The notes beneath the pieces were generated by a model. It saw only the letters and a list, made by a program, of their open reading frames with translations, was not told the origin of the DNA and did no database searches. The position numbers and the translations under genes were made by a program. This document shows, in pieces, positions 1-10,973 of a stretch of 64,000 bases of DNA. How positions within the stretch are numbered: position 1 is the first letter of the stretch; each line of letters begins with the position of its first letter. The stretch is from Chytridium lagenaria. Taxonomy: Eukaryota; Chytridiomycota; Chytridiomycetes; Chytridiales; Chytridiaceae. The stretch spans positions 186,001 through 250,000 of the forward strand of contig JAHLKC010000035.1 of the NCBI GenBank assembly GCA_025449115.1, written 5' to 3'.

Positions 1-1573
1 CCCAACCTCTTTCACCGCCTTCCCATCCCCGATCTTCTTTGCCTTAACCCAATTTCTCAACCTCTTTGACTTTCCAAACAACGTTTCCACACCCCCTCTT
101 CAATCTCATGCTGTAGATTTACCACTGGCATATGTCGACGCATCTTATCAGCCTCTTTCCCATTCTTTGGGAGTTTGGCCCAGATTGTTTCAGTTTCTTT
201 TCTTTGAATGAGGGGCACAGTGAATCGCTCGTCCCAGGTTGTACGGAGGACGTCAGAACGGTCACAGGTTTACCATCGCCCGCGCTGTGGACACCTTGTT
301 CGTAGTAGTTTGTGCTGAAGGAGGTCTGGTTCGGGAAAGAAGGGTAGACCATTACCAGGCCTTGTATGTACATGTATTCGATGAGGAACCTGATTATTCT
401 TAATGTTAATGATTGCACTTAAAAATGGGTAAAGAAATACAGCGATGAAGAGCTCGGCGAGGAGTTCAATCGTTTATAAACAAAATCAATACAACAACAT
501 TTTGCATACCTCTTCCATGAATGCTTCCATAAATTCGACCTCGCATTCGGCAACGCCGGCAACATCCTCCCCTTCCGTTTCCTCCATTTAAAAAACTCAA
601 TATACTCTTTCCATAACTTCCCAGAATACACCGCTCCCCAGCTACACGGCAGCTGCATATAATACAGCGACGTGCCTTCATACGTGGTATTGGCGAACGC
701 CTTTTCAGGGGTCCATTTAGGGGGGTTTTGAGGATCGTCTGTGGGTGATATTTCGTCAAGCCTTGGTGTGTACAGTGAGCAGCCTATTGTCTTTTTGTGG
801 TGAGAGACGGGGAGGAGGAAGAGCTTGGAACAGTGGAGAGCGTATTCGAAAAAAGGGGGGAGACTTCAACGTCGTCTTCCAGGAAAATGGCAAGGTCGTT
901 GTCGTCTTTAGGCTTCCAAGCGTCCGTCATGAGCTTTTAATTGTAAGCATTAAGTATTTTGCACATAGTAGAAAAAAAAGTATAAAAGATGACATCCATT
1001 TACCTCCCCAAGCCCCGTTCCATTCGTCGCCACCCTCGTTTCATCCGCTCCTTTCCCTTCCACCATTTTCTTCCCAAACTCCCACTGAAACCCCCTCACA
1101 ACCTCCCAAACCTCGTCCCAGCCCCTTTCTCCACATGCATGATCAACTCCACATCCCTCCGATCCCCGTACTCGGCGCTCGCAAGACTCTCCAACAACCT
1201 CTTAAGACTCTTGACCCGTTTCCACGCAAACACGTGCAAGCTGATCCGCGGCTCCTGCCGTCGTTCCCGTGCCTTCACAACATTATGCAAGGAAAACTCG
1301 GTATGATGTTTGACGGCTGTGCGAGCGTAAAACTCGGAATCGACTTCATCGGAGAGGAGGGCGGAGAGAGCGGTACAGCCTGTACATTCGGTCAAGCTGT
1401 AGACGTCGACTAAAGGCCCATATGGGGATTTCTTTGTCGGAGGTTTCGCCAAAGTGTATAAACTCTCCTTCGGATTCTTTTGAAAACGTTGGCGTTTCAC
1501 CCTGAAGTAGCACCCACGCGATGAACAGATTCACGGTGATGCTGCAAAGGGCAAGGAACGATATGGCCTTCAT
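1..1573 (-). CDS. Glycosyltransferase-like membrane protein, partial (3' part off the left edge)
   Basis: A type II membrane glycosyltransferase-like protein. The start at 1573 opens with a hydrophobic anchor of about 20 residues (MKAISFLALCSITVNLFIAW). Further in are a stretch like the start of a nucleotide-sugar transferase fold (FAWKRVKSLKRLLESL, then DVELIMHVEKG near 1100-1300) and the motifs QLPCSWGAVYSGKLWKEY (about 590-660) and LVMVYPSFPNQTSFSTNYYE (about 310-365). These resemble the plant and protist transferases that carry a Y-P-x-F-x-N-Q-x-S-F-S-T-N motif. Several introns interrupt it. Two frame changes (near 1430-1500 and near 165-175) have no obvious intron, so exon joins there are uncertain. 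The frame beginning EADKMRRHMPVVNL stays open to position 1, so the C-terminus lies outside the window. Acceptor and donor sugars cannot be told from sequence. Its start codon is 68 bp from that of RPF1 on the other strand. Confidence 0.6.
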
Positions 1574-1641
1574 TTGTTGACACTTGTCAAAAAATAAAGT
1601 CTTGACAAACCTTCTTTTCAATCCAAAAAAAAAAAAAAAAG

Positions 1642-3060
1642 ATGGTCAGTCCCAATGACATCAAGAACAAACGGAAGAGGGAGGAGGTGTACCATGCGCA
1701 AAAAGCAGAGAAGAATAAGGCCAAGTTGCAGAAGCGGATGAAGACGAGGAAGGAGGAGGAGGAAAATCCAGAGTTGAAGGAGGAGAGGTTGAAGAGTAAT
1801 GTACCTGCAACCATTGAAAATACGAGGGAAGCGGATGAGACGGTTGTCGGAGATGATGAAGAGGTAATTATCTTTCAACTTTTCACTCTTTTTAAGAACT
1901 TTTTTCTAATCGCCCTTACAGGTCCTTAAATCCGAAGAATCTGACGAATTCGCTCAATACTTTAACGGTCTGCCCCGAAGATCCTTATCACCACATCTCG
2001 ACGAGCAACACCGGTAGAAACGCACCGCATTCATCGTTCCCCTCTTAATCTCTTGTTAGAACACATACGAATTCGTCAATGAATTTATCACGATATTCCC
2101 GGACGCCCAATTTGTGAAACGAGGGCCACAGTTTGAGGTGAAGAAGATAGTCGAGATTGCAAAAAAAAGAGAATTCACGGATGTGATTATCGTGAATGAG
2201 AGCAACAAGGAACCGAGTGAGTTTTTTTCTTTGATTCTTTTAAGGGGGGTCTGCTTGTTATCTTTTATCATTTGGGTAGTATTTTTGGTTGTGGTTTTTG
2301 GTTGGGTTTCGAATTTGTTTGGCTTGGAATTTTGGGGATCTAGTTTTTTCCTTTCGTGGGTGGATTCTTTTTTAATTTGATCCATCGGCAGTCTCTGCTT
2401 ACTACGGAATGTCATGTTTACTAAATTTATTTTGTTTTGGTGTAATATAGATGCCATCACCGTCATCCACCTCCCCGACGGTCCCACCGCACACTTCAAA
2501 CTTTCCAGCATCAAACTTAACAAACAAATAAAGGTAAAATTTCCAACCCCATTCGCTCTTACTCTTTCAAACAAACTCACATTTTTTTTTCCAGGGCCAC
2601 GGTCGACTCGGCCCCGAAAAGCCCGAACTCATTCTCAACAACTTCAACACACGTCTTGGTCATTCCGTTGGTCGCATGCTTGCCTCTCTCTTCCCCCAAG
2701 TCCCCGAATTCAAAGGTCGTCAAGTCGCTACATTCCATAATCAACGCGATTTCATCTTTTTCCGGAGACACAGGTATCTTTCCACGCCGTTGCCACAGAA
2801 ATGCTGATGGGGAGCGTAGATATATTTTTAGAAATGGAGAACGATGCGATTTGCAGGAGATTGGACCTCGATTTACATTGAAGTTGAGGTGGTTGCAGAA
2901 GGGGACGTTTAATACAAAGTTTGGAGAGTATGAGTGGATATTTAAGGTTAGTTTTTAGCTCTTTTGAGACTTGATTAATGCTGGCGCGATTCTAATTGTT
3001 GCTTTTATTTATTTTTTTTAGCCGGAAATGGAGACCAGCAGGAAACGGTTCTTCCTTTAA
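1642..3060 (+). CDS. RPF1: Ribosome production factor 1 (Brix-domain 60S biogenesis factor)
   Basis: Nucleolar Brix-domain protein needed for 27S pre-rRNA processing and 60S subunit assembly. Seven exons fit GT-AG rules: 1642-1863, 1922-2013, 2060-2216, 2451-2533, 2595-2773, 2820-2946 and 3022-3060, giving about 299 aa, close to yeast Rpf1 (295). The N-terminus is very basic (residues 1-60). The Brix domain follows, with [10 protein letters not shown], then [26 protein letters not shown]-type strand residues, [37 protein letters not shown], and the family's C-terminal signature [16 protein letters not shown] ending in ETSRKRFFL. Exon 2 needs one extra base at the C4 run 1973-1976 to keep frame (see findings). 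The start is the first ATG, just after an A16 tract. Identification is firm from motif order and length. Confidence 0.93.
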
Positions 3061-3911
3061 AGCGTTGTGGGATTTTTATTTGAGCCGTTGTTGGTTTTTA
3101 TATTTTTTTAATAGCATTCCACCATTTTACCAAAAGCATTTTATTATGAACTTTTTACGCAAAAAGCCCTAAAACGGCAGGAGCCTTTGGATCCAGACTT
3201 TGTAATTGATATGAAATGAAATTTCTCTCTTCATGATTCTTTCGAATCTTGCGAACTTGCCAAAGAGCCCGTAAAACTTCTAAGTGAAGAGTTTACCATT
3301 TTGTGTAAAAGAGTTACTATGTATTGTATATACATACCTTTATAATTGTCAAATTGAACTCCAACATTTTTTTTCGAAAGCTTTCTTGTACCTTTCATGC
3401 CGCCTTTGTCATCACCGATACCCAGCAATTAATGTGGTCACTTGCACAAAGCTGAGAATCGTAAAATTCTTGTCGAGCGTAGGCAGCCATCACAAAAGCA
3501 TGCACATCCTCTCAACGATCTGTCAGAGCATGCATTTGCATCATAAAACCCAGATACCTATATTTTCGATAGCATGTTATTATCCCATTTTAAACAAACG
3601 GGCCTAGCTCAAACAGCAACACAAGCAACACAATATTCAACACAATTAATGCGTGTACTGTCCCTTTACTTTCTCCAAACCCTAATGGTTATCTCACCGA
3701 CAATGACGTCGCGTATCACTTAAACTGCGTACTGTCGTTAAAGTTGGTGGACACGGAGAGCAAGAAGTGGCAGTTGCCGCGGAAGCAGAAAAGGCTTTTA
3801 TATAACTCATACACATGCAATACTTTTTTGAAGTTTATTATTCTGTTATTTATTTACTTCTTCAATTTGAACCAATCATGCTCAAAATACTTTTCAAACC
3901 AAAAAAAATCT
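3061..3911. other. Intergenic region between RPF1 and coiled-coil gene
   Basis: About 850 bp, AT-rich, with no credible coding frame on either strand; the open frames here lack conserved motifs and have average composition. It should hold the RPF1 3' UTR and the promoter of the downstream gene. No repeat or RNA gene was recognised. Confidence 0.6.
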
Positions 3912-5577
3912 ATGTTGCAACACACACCAACTCCGTCTCCAGCGCATGCATTCGCACCGGCCGCATCCAGCACCTTGCAGGCGGTTTTGGCTAAAGCCAG
4001 GTATGCAATCTCTTCTATTGCATAACTAAATTTTATCGTGCAGTGAGTTGGCAGACTTCATTACTTCAATTTATGTGAAGGAGGTTGAAAGTAAAGCCGG
4101 ATGTTCGATGCCAAAGATATTAGCAGCATTAAGGAGGCTATCAGAAGAGACGAGGTTGGTTGAGGAGGTAACTGGTGGCGGCAGAACTCGAAATAAGGAA
4201 GCTGTGAAAGTTATTGAGGACAAACAGCCCGAAGTACGAGTGGGTTCTTTTCAAACAATTGACGGCGATACGTTTGGACAGTCCCGTTATGAAGATGAGA
4301 CGAGTGACTGCGAGATAGTCACCGAGACGGAGATGGCGCTGGGAGCGTTTGCAAACAAAACCGATGACAGGAAGACATATGGAGCCAAAGCCGCTGAAAT
4401 ATTGGAGGAGCAATCAACATCGTCTCTTGAGATAAATGGATGCAGTAGTATTTCTTTGGAAGTAAAGGCCGTTTCGTCCAAGGATCCCGCAATTGAAGAG
4501 TTAAGGAAAGAGCTTGAGCACCTCAAATATGTGGCCCAAAATGAGATTCTTAAAGAGCAGTTTCGTAAAGGATCGACAATGTTCACTGCTATTGAGACAG
4601 CCGAGAAATTGAAGGAAGATATCGCGAACCTTACAAAAAAGCCTGACGTATTGTCGAATCTTCTTGCGGCCGAATCGAAGTTTCATCAAGCCACGGAGAC
4701 AAATTTAGAGTTAAGCACAGAGATTGAGAATCTTCGAGAATGTCTTCGCGTAAAATGCGCGCAGCTCAGCGAGACGACGGCAAGGTATCAAGCCGCTGAG
4801 GAGACCACGGAAAGCTTAATGGAGGAAATTGGATGCCTTCGTAACAGGCCTGATCTGTCCGGAAAGCTGGTTGAGATAGAGGCGAGACTTAAAAATGCCA
4901 CTGAATATAACGTACATCTGAAGAAAGAAGTTGAGGATTACCAAAGGAAAATTGTAGAATGTCAAAATGAGATGAGGAAGAGGGAGCGAATTGCCGCTCA
5001 GGTGAACAAGGATATAAAGAAGGATGCAGAGAGTCTTTTAAGTCAGCTCTGTGATTCGTCCAAGCGGTTCCACGCTAGGACGTCAACGAAGCTTGTGTCA
5101 GATGTGAATATGGACACGGCAAAGCGAAGGATTTCGGACCTTGAAATATTGTTGGCAAAGGGTCAGAAAAACTTAGAAGAAACTATTGCTGAGCTCGACG
5201 TGATGCGAAGACAAAAAAGTGAAATCAACTCGGTCCTTGAAGAGTCACTTAAAGAGATTGAGCTGATGAAGATTGAGATGGGTGGTCTTCTCCTGCGGCT
5301 TCGTGTCCTTGAGGATGCTAAAGCTGCATCTAAGAGGAGGATCGCTGATTTTGAAAAATTACTTCAGGCAGGTTGTCCTTCATTGGCTCTTAAAACGAAT
5401 GATGGTAGGGGTGGCATTAATTTGTACGATTGCGTGGAAGCCCGAGAAGATAATGGAAGCCGGTCGAGGGTGTGGAGTGTTGCCGTTCCGATGGAAGTGG
5501 GCGAAGAGGCTGCATCAGATGTCACGATGTCGGAAGGAGACAGCGTTGGTGGAGCCGATGAGGTGGAAATGGTTTGA
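3912..5577 (+). CDS. Long coiled-coil protein, function unknown
   Basis: Two exons, 3912-4000 and 4044-5577, joined across a clean 43-nt intron (GTATGC donor, a CTAAC-like branch site, TGCAG acceptor). The product is about 540 aa. Residues 1-28 are low-complexity and Ala/Pro-rich. Most of the rest, from about residue 160 to 450, is heptad-like, rich in E, K, L and A with few prolines, as in an elongated coiled coil. Short motifs recur within it: LTKKPDVLSNLLAAE and LRNRPDLSGKLVEIE suggest an internal duplication about 80 residues apart. The C-terminus is acidic and Ser/Gly-rich. There is no signal peptide or membrane segment. I do not recognise a family; a cytoskeletal, spindle-pole or scaffold role is only a possibility. 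Reading frame is intact throughout. Confidence 0.8.
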
Positions 5578-6262
5578 GTTGTCAACGAGGAGACGAGTAG
5601 ACACGCAAACAGTAACCTTTATTTCTAGTGTATTTGAGATTTGCAAAGGGTTTTTAAAAATTGAATTTGAGTGTATTGGATGACCTAATAAAACAATCCT
5701 ATTTTAAGATTTGGTATAAAAGTTTGGAGCGGCTTTTCGTTTTACACATTAGTAAAAGTGATCCAGTTTTGTTCACCCGTCCTCTTCTTTTCTAAGGCCC
5801 GCGTCCTTTGCCAGCTGAATTTTCGAAACTGAATGCATACATCGTCATGCCGATTTTCATTTGATGTCATAACCAAGTTTAAAAAACTTTGTCAGTAATG
5901 ACGATGACCTTATAAGTACTTTAATGTAATATAACTTTTTTTTTATTCGTCCTTTAGGCTCTTTACGTGCATTTAAATTTAAGAAATAAATAAAAAAGGA
6001 GAGGGGCTCCAGGGGGGGGGGGTTAGGGGTTTGGGAGGGAAGGCAGGGGTAGGCAGGGGAAGGCAGGGGAAGGCAGGGGAAGGCAGGGGAAGGCAGGGGA
6101 AGAGGAGGACGTCAAGGGATATTGGAGGGGTAGGGGATCGTGTATAAATCTTGATTCTTGAAAACGCTAGTATCTCTGCAAAAGGTTCTTACAATCCAAT
6201 AAATATCTACGAAGGTACCACGTCATCGACCGTCACTTGAACAAATCCACGTGATTCCAAAG
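5578..6262. other. Intergenic region with G-rich minisatellite
   Basis: Convergent 3' ends of the coiled-coil gene and the minus-strand repeat-rich gene. The left half is AT-rich; the right half has a strongly G-rich + strand holding the 10-bp tandem repeat listed separately. No gene seen. Confidence 0.6.
6041..6100 (+). repeat. 10-bp G-rich tandem repeat, 6 copies
   Basis: Six head-to-tail copies of AGGCAGGGGA; the first differs by one base (final T). A run of 11 G lies just upstream (6012-6022). The regularly spaced GGGG tracts on one strand have G-quadruplex-forming potential. It lies in the gap between convergent genes. Confidence 0.95.
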
Positions 6263-9200
6263 TCAAAGAGTGATTACAAAAAGTGAATTGTTGGATATAA
6301 GGTGCGGCCGGCAATGCCGTGACCAGAATGGAAGGAAGCGATGGGGAAGGAGTTGACGAATCCAAGTGTCTACGTTTGATGCGAGGCTCCTGAACTTCAA
6401 CTTGTCCATATAGTTCATCTTCAGTGCGTGATCGTTTGAGAGAAATGGGGTGGGGGGAAGGACGTTGAGGGGTAGTGTTATGAGGTTAAAAAAATCAGGG
6501 TCAAAAATGTGAGGAGAATGAGTTAAGGGTTCGTTAGCACAACTTTCACTACGCTTCCGTTTATGGGAGGAACTTGGCGTGGGGATCTCTGACATTAAAA
6601 GTGGCGGAGGAGGAGGTCCTGACATTAAAACAAACAACCAAATCTTCACTTGCTCATTGAAGCAACGCATGCTTTCTTCCAATTGATCTTGATTCATACT
6701 TGCGATCGCAGCGTATCGATCAGGATGGCACAGTTGAGCATACCGGATCTTATAAATAGAAGGGAAAAAAAAGGCATGAGTCTCAGACCGCTTAAACTTC
6801 AACACAAAAAAAAAAAAAGTAATCCTACGTATTCAGTGGCGCTCAAAAGATGATAGACGGCCTTGAATCCTAAATTCTCCATCCGCTCAACGATCACCAT
6901 AGGCCACCATCCAACTAAAAACGTAACATCTTGAATCTCGTCTGCCCAATTTGAGTGGGTGTATGGAATTTGTGGAACAACGTTCTGCGCTACTGCCGAG
7001 TTTTGCTGGTTCAATGGAGGAGTCGGAACAGACAAATTCTGAGCGAAAGCGCTTGCAAGAGCTTTGGCGGAAGGTGGCACGGACGAATTTTGAGCAAACG
7101 CGCTTGCAAAAGCGTCCGCGGAAGGTGGAGCCGACAAATTCTGAGCAAACGCGCTTGCAAGAGCTTTGGCGGAAGGTGGAACAGACGAATTCTGAGCAAA
7201 CGCGTTTGCGAAAGCTTCAGCAGACGACAGAACAGGCAGATTCTGAGCAAAAGCTTCAGCGGAAGGTGGAACAGACAGATTCTGAGAAAACGCGTTTGCA
7301 ACGACTTGCGGTTCTACAAGCAAATCATCGGCCAATACAATTTTAGAAGCTGAAGACTTTCGTTTCAAATTCCCATCTTGCTGGGTATATGTTCTCTGAC
7401 GTTTGGGGAGAGGTGCATTGAGAGACACGTCGTCGTTGTTGGCGATGGCCGTGGGAAGAGGTTTAGAAAACGTTTGATGTTTCTCAACAGACTGACTTTG
7501 ACCGGAAGATGGATCAACGTGACTCCTTGAAGTGTATTGCATCACTTCACTTTGATATTGAATAGATTGACCAGAGTGGGAAGTTGAAGTCAAGGGTTGA
7601 GGAACTGTCGCTGAAACGGAAACAGGTTGTTGAGCATCCGCAGTAGGATGATAGACTTTCTTCCCGGTTCTTTGACGAGGTTGAGTAGAACGTTGAAGTC
7701 GTTGAGCTTGTTGACGTTGATGTTCTGCAATAGCTTTTGCAACCAATGAATCCTGGACCATTTGCATTTTGCTTACAGACGCCGTAGGAGTGGAGTGGTT
7801 GATGAAGGCTTCTTCAGTGGTCTGCGAGATGGAGGAAGTTGATGATGATGTATCAATAGAGTGGTTTGAATCATGGGTAGGGGTTGGTGATAGAGATTGA
7901 AAGTGAGGTTGAGTTGTATAAATTTGGTTTGAAGGATTGGTATAGGGTATCGAGATTATCCTCTCTTCAGTAGCGCGAATATGGTTTCCAGGAGTTACCC
8001 GCTGAACCTGAGGTTGGTCTGTTTGAATATGACGGCGACGACTCTTCCCATTCACACTGGGACGGTTTTGCGCACCCAAAGAGTATTCTTGTTAATATAC
8101 TGAGTGATTTCGCGTTGAGTGTAGCCACGACGATGAGGATGAGCACCAACATTGGACATAGAACCCGCATAAGCCGATTCGTTTTGAAGATCCATCGACG
8201 GTTGAGGTTTCAAGTGAGATGCTGTGGTCGTATGATACCTGGGATCACTAGAACTGCTACTAGATTCACGCTCATTATCACGCGTGAGAGTTGGTTGTTG
8301 GCAAGTCGCAGCATCCATATATCCTGTCATGACGTTTGTCGTGGATTGACGAGAAGCCCCATCAGATTGGAAATGAGGAGGAGTGACCGCGTTAGCATTT
8401 AAAGCTGATTGTGAGATGCTAATGGACGGCTGAGACATGACACGTTGTGATTGAAAGTGTGGACGACTTCCGTTGTATGCAGGTTGGCTGTATCCAGGGT
8501 TGCTTTCAACTGAAGCATCCTTTGAAATAGTGTTTCCAGACAATAAAAGGGGAATAAAATTGTCAACATGATCACGTCGCTGGGAAGGTGTTGGTTGTGA
8601 AGGAGTGGCTTGAAGGGCAGGTTGGCTGTATCCAGGGTTTCTTTCAACCGCATTCTTTTTAGAGTTTCCGGACGATCCAAGCGGGTTGTTAAGATGACGC
8701 TGGGAAGGTGTTGGTTGTGAAGGAGTAGCATGAAGGGCAGGTTGGCTGTATCCAGGGTTTCTTTCAACCGCATTCTTTTTAGAGTTTCCGGACGATACAA
8801 GCGGGTTGTTAAGATGACGCTGGGAAGGTGTTGGTTGTGAAGGAGCAGCTTGAAGCGGTTGGCCGTATCCAGGGTTTCTTTCAACCGCATTCTTTAAAGA
8901 GTTCCCCGACGGGGTAGGATTGTCAAGATGCCCAGAAGGTGTTGGTGAAGGCTGAATCGCAGGTTTAGAACACAATGCATTCCCTTGAAACCCAGGACCC
9001 TGTTGCCCACTTAAATCCTCCAAATGTTTCGCGGTACCCCAAGAAAGACGATGAAGCGATTCCTCCGGCACACGAATCTCCACAGGTTTCAAAATAGAAG
9101 GGACGCGTCCTTCTTTGATGGCTTCGAGTTGAACAGCGAACTTGGAGATATCAACGACAGAGACGGGATTTCCGTATAATGTAAATCCAGAGGCTGGTGT

Positions 9201-9356
9201 AAAGACGGAGGGTGAGAGCGTGGACATGGCGAGACATGTTCCGATGGCTTCGTGGAGGTCGGTGAGAGAGTGGATGGGGTGGCCGGAGAAGGTGATGATG
9301 GGGTTGGGGTTGGGAGGATGGGTTGGAGAGGGGGTTTTTGATTGTGGATTTGACAT
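6263..9356 (-). CDS. Large low-complexity Q/S/P-rich protein with two internal repeat arrays
   Basis: One long minus-strand gene, start ATG at 9356. It reads open to about 8065, then continues in another frame to about 6815, and after an intron (donor near 6815, acceptor near 6752) to a stop at 6263. The 8065 switch has no intron and looks like a one-base assembly error, so I treat both halves as one protein of about 1,000 aa. The N-terminal 120 residues look globular (ITFSGHPIHSLTDLHEAIG). Then come four roughly 40-aa repeats containing NAVERNPGYSQPA (8480-8920), a long Gln/Ser/Thr/Pro-rich stretch, and five or more 17-aa repeats of the type ASAFAQNSSVPPSAKAL (7030-7300). A more structured C-terminal part (WADEIQDVTFLVGWWPMVIVERM, then IRYAQLCHPDRYAA) is present. 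No family recognised. Composition fits a nuclear regulatory or condensate-forming protein, but that is inference. Confidence 0.65.
7030..7300 (-). repeat. 51-bp coding tandem repeat (17 aa unit)
   Basis: Repeats of 51 nt encode a 17-residue unit, consensus ASAFAQNxSxPPSAKAL, on the minus strand; for example, matching GAGC segments start at 7041 and 7092. Four near-regular copies are followed by shorter degenerate ones. Because 51 is a multiple of three, copy-number change would keep the frame. Confidence 0.85.
8480..8920 (-). repeat. 120-bp coding tandem repeat (40 aa unit)
   Basis: Nearly identical 120-nt units at 8581-8700 and 8701-8820, flanked by more diverged copies on both sides. Each encodes a 40-residue unit containing GNSKKNAVERNPGYSQPA and TPSQPTPSQR. 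The near identity at the DNA level indicates recent duplication or ongoing homogenisation. Confidence 0.9.
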
Positions 9357-10451
9357 GGGGGTTTTGGTGGACTGTAGGGAGATGTCAGTAGTGGAAGAGT
9401 AGGAGGAAACACTTGTTGAGCTCACCTTTTAGCCCGTGTTTGAATCAATAAGGGAGGTGATGGAAAAGGAGATTTGACAGAGTTTGATACTAATAAACTA
9501 CGATCAAGGCTTTAGAGGGATGTTGACGTCTTTAAAATGCTTTGCGTAAACTTGTCGCCTTGCGTAAGATTGCTCAAAAGGGCTTCGTATACCGGGTTCC
9601 TCTCCGAGAGCAGACGAGGTTATGTAAATGATCCTGCTGTTTACAAATAGGGATCTTTGAGACTTGCGACGGCACAGGAGTTGACGGTCTGGCTAGGATG
9701 GATGGTTGCGGGGTTGAAGTGGTCAAAATAAAATTGTCAAAATATTATTTATTGTTCAAGCGTTTTTCATTTCTTCAAAAGCAACACAGAGTTTTTGCAA
9801 ACGCTATAGTAATTTTTCAATATTCAATTTTACCGATAGCGTTTTTGCTAACGCTAAAATTGAAAATGGAAACTGTTTCGCAATACGCATCACACAAGGG
9901 TTTCTTCACCTGCGCGCTACTACTTTTGCAAGCAAAACGAGGTTTTTTTTCCCTTTCAAACTCACAAAAGAGCGTCGTGAGCTTAAAAGAAACCCCATCG
10001 TCCATTACTTACCAAAAAGCCAAACACTATATTACTTTCTACACAGGCAACCATTCCCCAATAAAACTGGAAGCCTTCAACACATTCATCCCCTCCATAA
10101 AAAAAGGGAATCCCCTACAAGAATTAAGCAAAAATATTAGAACAAGCAACTTTTTTATTTTCAACACGTCCACACATGTAACCCGCAGCATCAACATCAC
10201 CCACTTTATGATCCACCTCGCAGCACTTCATGGAACCCTTCAACCCCTCCCTCCTCGCGTCACCAAAACCCCTAACCGACATCCAAACCCTCCCCTTCTG
10301 CACACTACTCCACTCCCCAAACACCAAAAGTATTCCTCACACATCTCCCTCATGCACCTCCATAAAAAAAAAACAAACTTTAAATAAAAACACCCCTATA
10401 TCACCACAACCTCAAATGTCTCCCGTAGGATCGGGCAGAGGTTCCCTCAAC
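9357..10451. other. Intergenic region with nested inverted repeats
   Basis: About 1.1 kb upstream of the repeat-rich gene and downstream of the small minus-strand gene. It is A/C-rich on the + strand. It has no credible gene; an open + frame at 9698-10387 shows no family motif and is compositionally like noncoding sequence. The palindromic element at 9791-9866 is described separately. Confidence 0.5.
9791..9866. repeat. Direct plus nested inverted repeat element
   Basis: A 7-bp perfect hairpin stem, TAGCGTT (9837-9843) and AACGCTA (9850-9856), sits inside an outer inverted pair, TTTTCAAT (9814-9821) and ATTGAAAA (9859-9866). In addition, the 16-mer GTTTTTGCAAACGCTA (9791-9806) recurs with one mismatch at 9841-9856. 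This could be a small structured element or a degenerate binding-site cluster. Confidence 0.7.
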
Positions 10452-10973
10452 TTACCCAAACCCCCCCAAAAAAAAAACCATCACTTCCCCCCTTCCCCTT
10501 CCCCTCCTCCTTCCCCAACCCCCCAACAAATCCACAACCCTCCCCCCTTCCCTCCTTCCCCAACCCCCCACCAAATCCACAAAACTCCCCCCCACATCCC
10601 CCCCAAGTCTCTTCACCCCCTCCGCAACCTCCATCAACGTCTCCCGAATCTCCCTATCCCCCAACATCTTCACCATCTCCCATTTCGTCGGTACCTTGCC
10701 CGGATCCGTCGCGTCAATCCAGCCTCGTTTTTGGAGGAGGCCCGCGAGCCTTGAGGTGGCGTTGAGGAGCGCTGGGTCTTTGGTGATGGCTTGGAGGAGA
10801 GCTTTGGTTTGAGGGGAGGTGGGGTCGAAGGTGGAGGAGTGGCGGTGGGAGGAGGGGCGGGAGAGGAAGGATGATGGGGAGGGGAGAGAGGCGGGAGAAG
10901 GAGGAGAGGAAGGATGATGGGGGGCCGCCCCAGGGAGACCGGTGCGGAATCTGCGGAGGAGGTGGGAGGTCAT
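10452..10973 (-). CDS. Small conserved protein, probably mitochondrial
   Basis: A single open frame from ATG 10973, 173 aa. The first 45 residues are rich in R, S, P and A with no acidic residues (MTSHLLRRFRTGLPGAAP), as in a mitochondrial presequence. The middle, about residues 48-115, looks like a small helical domain (TKALLQAITKDPALLNATSR, then RGWIDATDPGKVPTKWEMVK). That pattern resembles short uncharacterised fungal mitochondrial proteins with a conserved WEM motif. The C-terminus becomes Gly/Arg low-complexity with a duplicated LVGGWGRR-like string, so the true stop may be misplaced by a frame error. No function is assigned. Confidence 0.6.
   Translation of the reverse strand: MTSHLLRRFRTGLPGAAPHHPSSPPSPASLPSPSSFLSRPSSHRHSSTFDPTSPQTKALLQAITKDPALLNATSRLAGLLQKRGWIDATDPGKVPTKWEMVKMLGDREIRETLMEVAEGVKRLGGDVGGSFVDLVGGWGRREGGRVVDLLGGWGRRRGRGRGEVMVFFLGGFG

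Noticed and set aside
745..1413. Long + strand open frame opposite the glycosyltransferase gene
   Set aside because: Proline/Ser-rich shadow of real minus-strand coding sequence; no motif and no start context.
8399..8890. Minus-strand frame with repeated RMRLKETLDTANL units
   Set aside because: Out-of-frame reading of the 120-bp repeats in the real gene; repeats come from the DNA, not from a second protein.
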